Shown here: in pieces, positions 57,641-64,000 of the stretch | Numbering within the stretch: position 1 is the first letter of the stretch | Layout of the letters: each line of letters begins with the position of its first letter | Origin: Hortaea werneckii | Lineage: Eukaryota; Ascomycota; Dothideomycetes; Mycosphaerellales; Teratosphaeriaceae | Assembly: GCA_037044905.1 (NCBI GenBank) | Contig: JBAOKB010000105.1 | Span: 248,001 to 312,000, forward strand | Length of the DNA stretch: 64,000 nt | Direction: 5' to 3' | Program-made: the position numbers and the translations under genes | The notes under the pieces: model-generated | Told to the model about the DNA's origin: nothing | Seen by the model: the letters and a program-made list of their open reading frames with translations, nothing else | Database searches by the model: none

Positions 57641-58073
57641 GTCGTCGGTGAGTCGGCCAGTCTGAAACAACTGCCTCTGGTGTGTTTACACGGCAATTGG
57701 AAGAACGACGCTCGAATGAAATCACATGCAAGCGGCTCATCTTAGGCCCGAGCCTTCCGCTACGAATCTGCCGAGCGGTGACTGGGCTTCTCTTCCACTT
57801 GCCCTGGCGTTTGGCCTCTCACAGGCCTCACAGCTGAAATCTTTCCCCTTAAGCCGAGGTGTTCCGCTAGTCCGCTGTGGTCCACTACGACGACGAGAAT
57901 CAACGTCACGCATTAGTGGGGCCTACGAGAAGAGGCTCGCCGATGAGGTTGAAGGTTTGCCCGAGATGCGAGCACAAAACGGGCCTCGGACAGAGCCAGA
58001 CAGGTAGGAGACAAAAACCAATTTTCCTTAAACTTCAACCGTGGCTGCACACTCAGGCATACCGTGTAGAAAC
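57641..58073. promoter_or_regulatory. divergent spacer between VPS71 and the thioesterase gene
   Basis: It contains both promoters. A short plus-strand frame with a Cys pair (MRLKVCPRCEHKTGLG, from about 57946) is noted, but it is too short and unsupported to call. It may be a leader ORF of the thioesterase mRNA. Confidence 0.35.
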
Positions 58074-58944
58074 ATGGGTTCAGTAGGAGATCCAACAGCA
58101 GCTGTACCGGCCGGACGGCCTAGACGCATGACGCTGCCCAAGAGCCATGGCAGAGAAGACCCGGTCTACAAGCAGGCGGCGATGTTCACGGAAACGCCAG
58201 CTCACGGTGCCGCTTTCATCTTCATCCATGGACTCGGTGACGATGCAAAGGGTTTGGAGGGTAGGTCAGACAACACACTGTAAGAGCGCGAGTGACGCTA
58301 ACCCTGTGGCAGATGTGGCAGACCAATTCCAGAAGAACAACAAGCTGCCCTATATGAACTGGATATTGCCCAATGGCATCGAAGACAAAGACGCTATGCA
58401 GCGAGCCTGGTACCGACCTACGCAATTCAAGCCATTCCCTGCGGATCGCCCAGAGCTGAAGGAGGAGGAAGATGAAGAGGGCATGCGTAAAACCGTACAG
58501 TACATCGAGAGTCTCATAGACGCTTGTGTGAACAAGGGTATTCCCCCGAACCGAATCATTCTCGGAGGTTTCAGTCAGGGTGCTGCGATAAGTCTGCTCA
58601 CGGACTTGACTTCCGCCAAGTACGGAGGCAAACTTGCTGGTATTGTGAGCCTGATGGGCTACCTGCCTCTGGCGGACGGATACAAGATCCAGGACTTGCG
58701 AGCCAAGTGCGGACTGCCACCTACTCAGGGGGAAGTACCCTGCTTCCTCGCCCGTGACAAGAAGGACCAGCTTATCCCAGCACGCATCTGGGAGGGCACG
58801 CTGAAGAAATTGGAGGAGATGGGACTGAACAGAAGTGCGATGGATATTCACGAATATGACGACTTGGGGCACTCGATTAGCGCTCCAGTGCTGGGCGACT
58901 TGTGCACGTGGATGCAGAGAGTCGTGCCGAAGTTGGAAGATTAG
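58074..58944 (+). CDS. acyl-protein thioesterase 1
   Basis: This alpha/beta hydrolase removes palmitate from cysteines of membrane-associated proteins such as Ras and G-alpha, in the cytosol. Exons are 58074-58260 and 58313-58944; 272 residues. The strand FIFIHGLGDDAKGLED holds the oxyanion loop and is split by the 52-nt intron. NWILPNG, the nucleophile elbow ILGGFSQGAAIS (Ser in GFSQG), the Asp in ARDKKDQLIP and the His in DDLGHSI complete the triad. It is about 35 residues longer at the N-terminus than typical family members (MGSVGDPTAAVPAGRPRRMT). An internal Met is possible as start, but the intron phase supports only this frame. The frame is intact. Confidence 0.93.
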
Positions 58945-59185
58945 GTGGGCTCAAGGCCAGCATCACTTTTTGTCGTTGAGTATGCAAAGCAAGGCGTCGG
59001 TTGACAGCATCGCGGATAGCATGATACCTGATGAAATGAACATGAAGTTAAAGCCCACGCGGTGAGGTGCGCTTTCCTTCCTCGGCATTCTCCGTGGCCA
59101 CATCGGGACCGTCTTGAACTTCACATGTTTCCGCCTACCTGACCCACCGATACCACCAGAATCGCGTCGTCCAGTGCTATTCAAC

Positions 59186-59898
59186 ATGGCGCCCACCAAA
59201 AAAGATGCAAAGGAAGAGAAGGAGGCGAAACTCACGCCCCAGCAATCTGCTGATCTCATCATGGACTACCTGCGCAAACAGAACAGACCGTATAGCGCAA
59301 CTGACATCAGCACCAATTTGAAGAACCGTGTATCCAAAGCCGCGGCGGCAAAGCTGCTCAAAGGATATGCATGAGCGAAGGGAAATAGAAGGCCGCGCCG
59401 CCGGGAAACAGCTAATCTACCATGTCCTACAAGTAGGCCACATGCTGACGGAGGGATGCGTTCAGCAGTACCAGCTGACATAAGACATCACAGGATGAAG
59501 CCGACGAAGCTGACCTCGAAAAAGCTCCAAGAAATGGACGCTGAGACTTCGCGCCTCAAAAGCGCCACATTGGAGCTGAAGGCGGAGGAGAAGGACCTCC
59601 GCCAGATTCTCCGCCAACAGGGGACACAAATGCCACTGCCAGAGCTTCGGATGGCTGTCGATGCCCTGCGGCAGGAGGAGGCCGACCTCTCGGCACGCCT
59701 CGCGACTCTCAAAAATGGCAGTGCCAAACCCGATCAGCGTCGAAGAGCGCGACCAGACCAATGCCGAACATCGCAAGTGGTCGCGGACAGCTGCGGCCAG
59801 GAAGAAGATCCGCAAGGAATTGTGGGCGGAAATCGAAAGTCATCTCGGCAAGGAGAAGGCAGCGGAAACGAAAGGAGATGCTGGGGTTGGAATTTTGA
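59186..59898 (+). CDS. HOP2: HOP2 (TBPIP) meiotic homologous-pairing protein, with about four indels
   Basis: HOP2 with MND1 helps Dmc1/Rad51 strand invasion between homologues in meiosis. Exons are 59186-59432 and 59494-59898; about 215 residues after repair, a normal length. The winged-helix start is clear: SADLIMDYLRKQNRPYSATD, then KAAAAKLLK(D)MHERREIEG and RAAGKQLIYHVLQ before the intron. The coiled coil follows (KLQEMDAETSRLKSATLELK) and then PISVEERDQTNAEHRKWSRT, AAARKKIRKELWAEIESHLG. Four surplus bases are needed to read it: G at about 59362, A in the five-A run near 59519, C in CCC near 59730 and G near 59877; the last gives the ending KEMLGLEF. An alternative acceptor at 59500 would avoid the second. 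Decay of a meiotic gene in an asexual lineage is the competing explanation to sequence error. Confidence 0.8.
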
Positions 59899-60124
59899 CG
59901 ACCTGCTGACCAGCGAAGAGCGGTGGGCGAGAATGGTGAGATGGGGTGCAAAAGGATCCTGGCTGATGAATGCTTTTTGCTAAGCTTGTTCCCAATTACT
60001 CTAACAGTACAATGTCATGGCTTCGTGGCTTGTGGTATATATCTCTTTACTCCGGCGTCAAGCGAAGCCAACCCCGTCACATCAAACACCTTGGCAACCT
60101 CCGTGCGGCTCAACTGAAGATGGC

Positions 60125-60347
60125 TTAGTTGGAGATCTTCGAGGGCACCTTCTTGCCGGTCTTCTTCTCGAAAAATTGCCGGATCTTGTCCGTGATCTTC
60201 TCGTTGTACTTCATGTATTTTGGGTTCATGCCGGCCTTGCGCTCAGCGGTCTCAAGGGCTGGTAGTTCTGTGAGCATCCACACGGGATTACAGGTCTGCA
60301 TCAAGGCATATAAACACACCTTTGTCGACGTAATCTTGTCCGGCCAT
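60125..60347 (-). CDS. 56-residue conserved small protein of unknown function
   Basis: It belongs to a group of tiny hydrophilic fungal proteins that I recognise by pattern only, with a C-terminal NEKITD...F(E)K.TGKKVP.KISN block. Exons on the minus strand are 60347-60320 and 60267-60125, with a 52-nt intron. It reads MAGQDYVDKELPALETAERK, then AGMNPKYMKYNEKITDKIRQ, then FFEKKTGKKVPSKISN. The intron removes a longer misleading frame. The sequence is charged and helix-prone, without cysteine or a membrane segment. Relatives I have in mind often repeat this unit in stress-related small proteins, but no function is established. The gene is too short for most gene finders. HOP2 lies tail-to-tail 226 bp away. 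Confidence 0.75.
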
Positions 60348-61385
60348 GATGATTCTTTTGCAGGAAGTTTAAGCACTTTTGAGTGGTGTCGTAATGCAGT
60401 AGTTGGTTTCAAAGCAGCTATGCTTTGTACTGAGAAAGGAAAAAAGAGACTGTGATCAACAAAGAGCAGAGGAGGGGTCGTAGCACCTTATCTTCATCAG
60501 GCTCACATTCTTCTGTCATCGAAATCTTTTATTTGGAAGGGACTAATGGAAGCTACACACCACTCTACAACCTTCCCCACCAACTTCTGCGCCTCAATCA
60601 GCGTAGATCTGTGAGGCGCAAAACCGTTCTAGACCAGGTTCCGTTAATGGCGGTGCACCTTTTAGTCCCAGCTGGAGATGTGCGAGCTTAGAGTTTCGCC
60701 CGAATCCGAGCTTGCCAGCATTGCAAGGTGCTGTCCAACTTCCTGGGTGTGGCTGAGGAAAGCTTCTCTGCGGGACGTTAATCATTCGTTATCCGGTTAA
60801 CTTCCTTCTATTCGGAGCATCCGACCGAAGGGTACACATCTTAGTTGCACATCGATTATGGCTGACATTGAGTCAGGCTAGGATGCCGTACCGCTGGAAC
60901 CAGATCTTCCTCGACTCGAAAGCGGCAGTATAGTAGATGCTTCAATGCATATTCAGACCCTGCGACCGCCCAACGGCTACCAGCAAGCCGATCCCCGTCG
61001 TGTGAATACTATCAGACGGGAGTCAGTGGCTACACACATCGCGAAGTCGGATGACGAGCGCAAGCACCATTCGAAGAAGCAAGAATCATATATCAGGTTA
61101 GGGAAAAGGCTGAATGAACAGGTCTTACCCTGAGCATAGCAAATTTATTCACCCTGTGCATGCACTGTTGTAGTAGAAATGCTCACGAGCTATGTATGTA
61201 CACAACCTGTATACATCGTAAAAGCCAACATCAGAACCGCTTCCGCCCATCGATCCGAACGCCTTTACACACTCCCCGCCGAACACGCTAGAATAGAATT
61301 CTCAAAACAAAGGCTACGCAGGCCGCGCTAGATATACAGCCCATAGACGTTATCGCCATCTCGTTAAGAGGAAAACATCAGGTTT
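60348..61385. other. intergenic region
   Basis: It holds the small-protein promoter on the left and the ApsB 3' end on the right. No gene is supported; the 62-79 codon plus-strand frames at 60452 and 60945 have no recognisable product. Confidence 0.4.
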
Positions 61386-64000
61386 TCAATCCTGATCAGA
61401 GTCGCGATGCTGTTGAGTGCTCGCAGCCGCTAAACTCGGCCGCCTCTCACTGCCAGCAAAGCTTTCGCCCTCTTCATCCCCAAAGCTTTCCCTTCTCCCT
61501 TTCTCCCTTTCCAGCATCTGCTTCAGCTCCTCGTTCTCCAATCGACCTTCCTCGAGCCGTTGCCGTGCGCCTTTGCGATCAAGGAGACGAGCTTCGCGCT
61601 CCGCCTTTAGTCTTCTCTCCAGCTCTTTGAGCCGATGCACCCATCTCTGCTCGCTCGGCTGGACCGGCGTCGGCGTCTGCAATTGGATGGGGCCGGAGCC
61701 CTGTCTGGCACCGTCTCCATAGCCAGGATGCAGATCGCGGCCTTCATCTACTGACCCACCCCGCTGATGTGGCGGCATCTGTTCTACTGCACTCGATGAA
61801 TGTCCTCTAAGCAGACTTGACATCAGTTTCTGCGCAGGGCTCCCCTGGCTCTTCCCTACACTCGCTGCGCTTGCGCCGCCTCCACTGCTTACTCGTCGGA
61901 TGTGCTCGCCAGTAGTTGGCGCGTTCTGATTGTTAATCATCTGTTGTGCCAACGCGCTCGGATGCTGCTTATGGAACTTCAGTTCTGCCTCTAGGACCTT
62001 ATTCCTCTGCTTCAGCCGCGCAACTTCCTCCGACGCCTTTACACTCTTCGAGCTTCCCGACCGTCCAGGAACGGGCCTATCCCGTGCTTCTTGCATTTTG
62101 ACAATAGCCTCCTGTTCTTGGATAGCCCTTTGTGTGTCTCGGACAGCCCGTTCCAGGCCATCCATGCGCTGGATGCGGAAGTCAAGATTTTGATGGAGCG
62201 TTTGGTAGTCCTTCCACACCACCTTCTCGACCTCCCGCACCCTGACCTTGAAGTTCCCAATGACGGACTCGATGCGCTGGACAGCCGAGATGATGATCTT
62301 GTTGAAGGCGGGAAGGTTTCGCTGGATCACGTCCGGATGCGAAGGTACCTTGCCGTCGATCATGCTGTTTGTCTGCGCCCACTCTGTCCCACAGAGCGTC
62401 GAGAGTCTATTCCACAAGGCAAGGAGTAGGTTGTTACGCTCGCCAAGCTGGTCGCGGTACTGCTGCTCGAGCGCAGCCATCTTCCTCTTGTCTTGACTGT
62501 AAGCCGTCTCCAGCTCTAGCACACGAGATTGATGCTGCGCTATCTCCCGCATCTGGCTTGCCTGCCCTCTCGATGCGCGCTCGAATTGCTCCAAGATCAT
62601 GCCTCCTCGATGAGCGCTCCTTGTCCAGCAAGTCGGAAAGCCTCCTGCTCTCTAAACTGGTACTTTCAAGCAATCCATCACGATGCCTCAGCAACCGATC
62701 CTTATCCGCCAGGTCCATCTTTGCCCGGTCAAGCGAATTTGCAGTGCTCTCCGCCTCCCTCTGCAGCCTCTGAATTTCTGCCAGCAGACTCTGCTTTGTG
62801 CCATTTGGCTCTCCCAACAAGCTCTTGAGATCCCTCTCCAGCTCATCCAGCTTGCCTTTCCACGAACTGGATTCGACCTCCTTAGCACTCAGCGCCCTCC
62901 TTAACTTCCTGACCTCATCCTTCGTCCTGCCTGACTCCACATTCAAATCATCCAGCACCTTTTGCACTTCCTCTTTGCTCTGGTTTTCCAAGACATCCCT
63001 CTGCTGTCTCTCTTCCTCCATTCCTTCCTCCATCTCCTTCACCCTCTCCTGTTCATCTTGAACCGTCTGCTGTGCCGCGTTGAGCGCATCCTCTAGCTCA
63101 CCGATCTTGATCTTGTCGCCCTCTTGCTCTTCCCTCAAAAACGTGATCTCCGAGTGAAGGCTTTCTTGTGTGATCTCCAGCTTCTTGCCCTTTTGATCGA
63201 GCTCCCGGCACTTCTGCTCATAACTCTGCAACTCCGTCTCAGCTTCCTCCAATTGCTGCTCCAGCGTTTGGATTGCCCGCAGATTTGCTTGCTTTTCGTC
63301 TTCGAGCGCCATCACGCTTTGAGTGATTTCTCGCAGCTCTCCCTGAAGACCACGGTAATCGTCACTAGTCCGTTCCAGCTTCTCCTTCGTTCTCCTGCCC
63401 CTCTCCCTCGCATCCGCGAGCTGTGATTCAAGGGACTCAATCTGCATACTTAGGCCATCAATCTCGGCTATAGCTTCCTGCTCGAGCTTGTCGTAATCGG
63501 CTTCCTTTGTTTCGAAGGCTTGCAACGCTTCATCCCGCTCGCGCTGCAAAGCTCTCAGGTCCTCGGATTGCTCGTTGAGCTCAGATTCCATCTGCTCAAA
63601 GTCGCCCTCGAGCGCACTCACATACTGCAAATGCGTATTGTGCGTCCGCTCAAGTTCCTGGAATCTCAATCTCAGCTCCGCGTTCTGGTCCCTTAGCTGT
63701 CCTTCTTTCCTCTCCCAGTCCTCGCGCTCAGTCTCAGTGACCTGCGTCATAGCCTCGCTGCCACGAGATTGTGGGCGGCCATGCTGTTGCTGCTGCCCAG
63801 CCCGTGAGATCGAGCGTTCGAAGATCGACTCGCCAGCTACGGACCTAGCACCATCGCTCTTACGCTGAATGAGCTTCAGATCTTCAATCTCTTGCTGCAG
63901 ACGCTCGCGTTCGCGGTTTCGGGACGTTAACATGCTTGTCTGAGCGCCGAGATCTCGGCGTAGCTCTGCATTCTCATGGCGCAACTGCTCCACGAGCGTT
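61386..64000 (-). CDS. ApsB/Pcp1-type spindle pole body and MTOC coiled-coil protein (3' part), with one indel
   Basis: ApsB (anucleate primary sterigmata B) is a centrosomin-related component of microtubule-organising centres and septal MTOCs in Aspergillus; it steers nuclear migration into conidiophores. The window contains about the last 870 residues; the N-terminus lies beyond the right edge. Most of it is uninterrupted coiled coil (for example LQREREALQ-type heptads, ITQSVMALEDEKQANLRAIQ). The C-terminal part has a conserved globular or helical segment (NNLLLALWNRLSTLCGTEWA, SAVQRIESVIGNFKVRVREV) and a basic module RWVHRLKELERRLKAEREAR that I match to the ApsB C-terminus. One surplus T at about 62591-62596 separates LLDKERSSRRHDL from EQFERASRGQASQMREI. 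No intron is seen in this part. Confidence 0.82.

Noticed and set aside
57877..58010. Short frame with CPRCEHKTG before the thioesterase gene, considered as a zinc-ribbon gene
   Set aside because: Only one Cys pair, no ATG-supported domain and it lies in the expected 5' leader.

Overview
The window is nuclear DNA of a filamentous ascomycete (Pezizomycotina). I infer Dothideomycetes, probably the Mycosphaerellales/Capnodiales part, from the type of protein matches, but this is not proven by any marker. The evidence is split genes with short introns (mostly 50-65 nt, GT-AG), single-gene transcription units on both strands, and homologues of filamentous-fungal development genes (Fluffy, CSP-2, ApsB). 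I found no transposon, CRISPR array, rRNA or convincing tRNA gene.

Layout. 1-7 kb: GAS/GEL beta-1,3-glucanosyltransferase, a possible small basic protein, a DUF6594 membrane protein and a NIF3-like protein. 7.5 kb: an HSP9/HSP12-type stress protein with a GC-AG intron. 7.9-12.1 kb: a gene-poor stretch ending at a Fluffy-type Zn2Cys6 regulator. 14.5-15.5 kb: aldose 1-epimerase. 17.8-25.6 kb: DOP1 and MON1, divergent from one 320-bp promoter. 26.2-30.6 kb: NOP56 and CCT6. 31.2-38.4 kb: a secreted tannase/feruloyl esterase, a POT peptide transporter and an SDR reductase. 39.2-44 kb: an SPT10-like acetyltransferase with an H2C2 zinc finger, and NUP42. 44.7-49.7 kb: a small membrane protein only 19 bp upstream of GPI1, then an orphan coiled-coil protein. 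52.3-55 kb: a grainyhead/CP2 factor (CSP-2 type) behind a 2.6-kb upstream region. 56.8-64 kb: VPS71, acyl-protein thioesterase 1, HOP2, a 56-residue small protein and the 3' part of ApsB.

Functional picture. Most genes are housekeeping: chaperonin, box C/D snoRNP, GPI anchor synthesis, nuclear pore, endosome traffic, SWR1 complex, histone gene control. A few are nutritional (tannase, peptide transporter, mutarotase). Three are homologues of regulators or structural factors of conidiation (Fluffy, CSP-2, ApsB), and HOP2 is meiotic.

Caution for the reader. At least 15 genes, most of them conserved, can be read only if one or more single-base indels are allowed. Most lie in or next to short homopolymers, and the protein continues without loss in the next frame. 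Restoring them makes every gene length a multiple of three. I therefore read them as consensus-sequence errors rather than pseudogenes, and annotate those loci as CDS with the break noted. HOP2, with four such indels in about 650 bp, is the one for which real decay remains a fair alternative.
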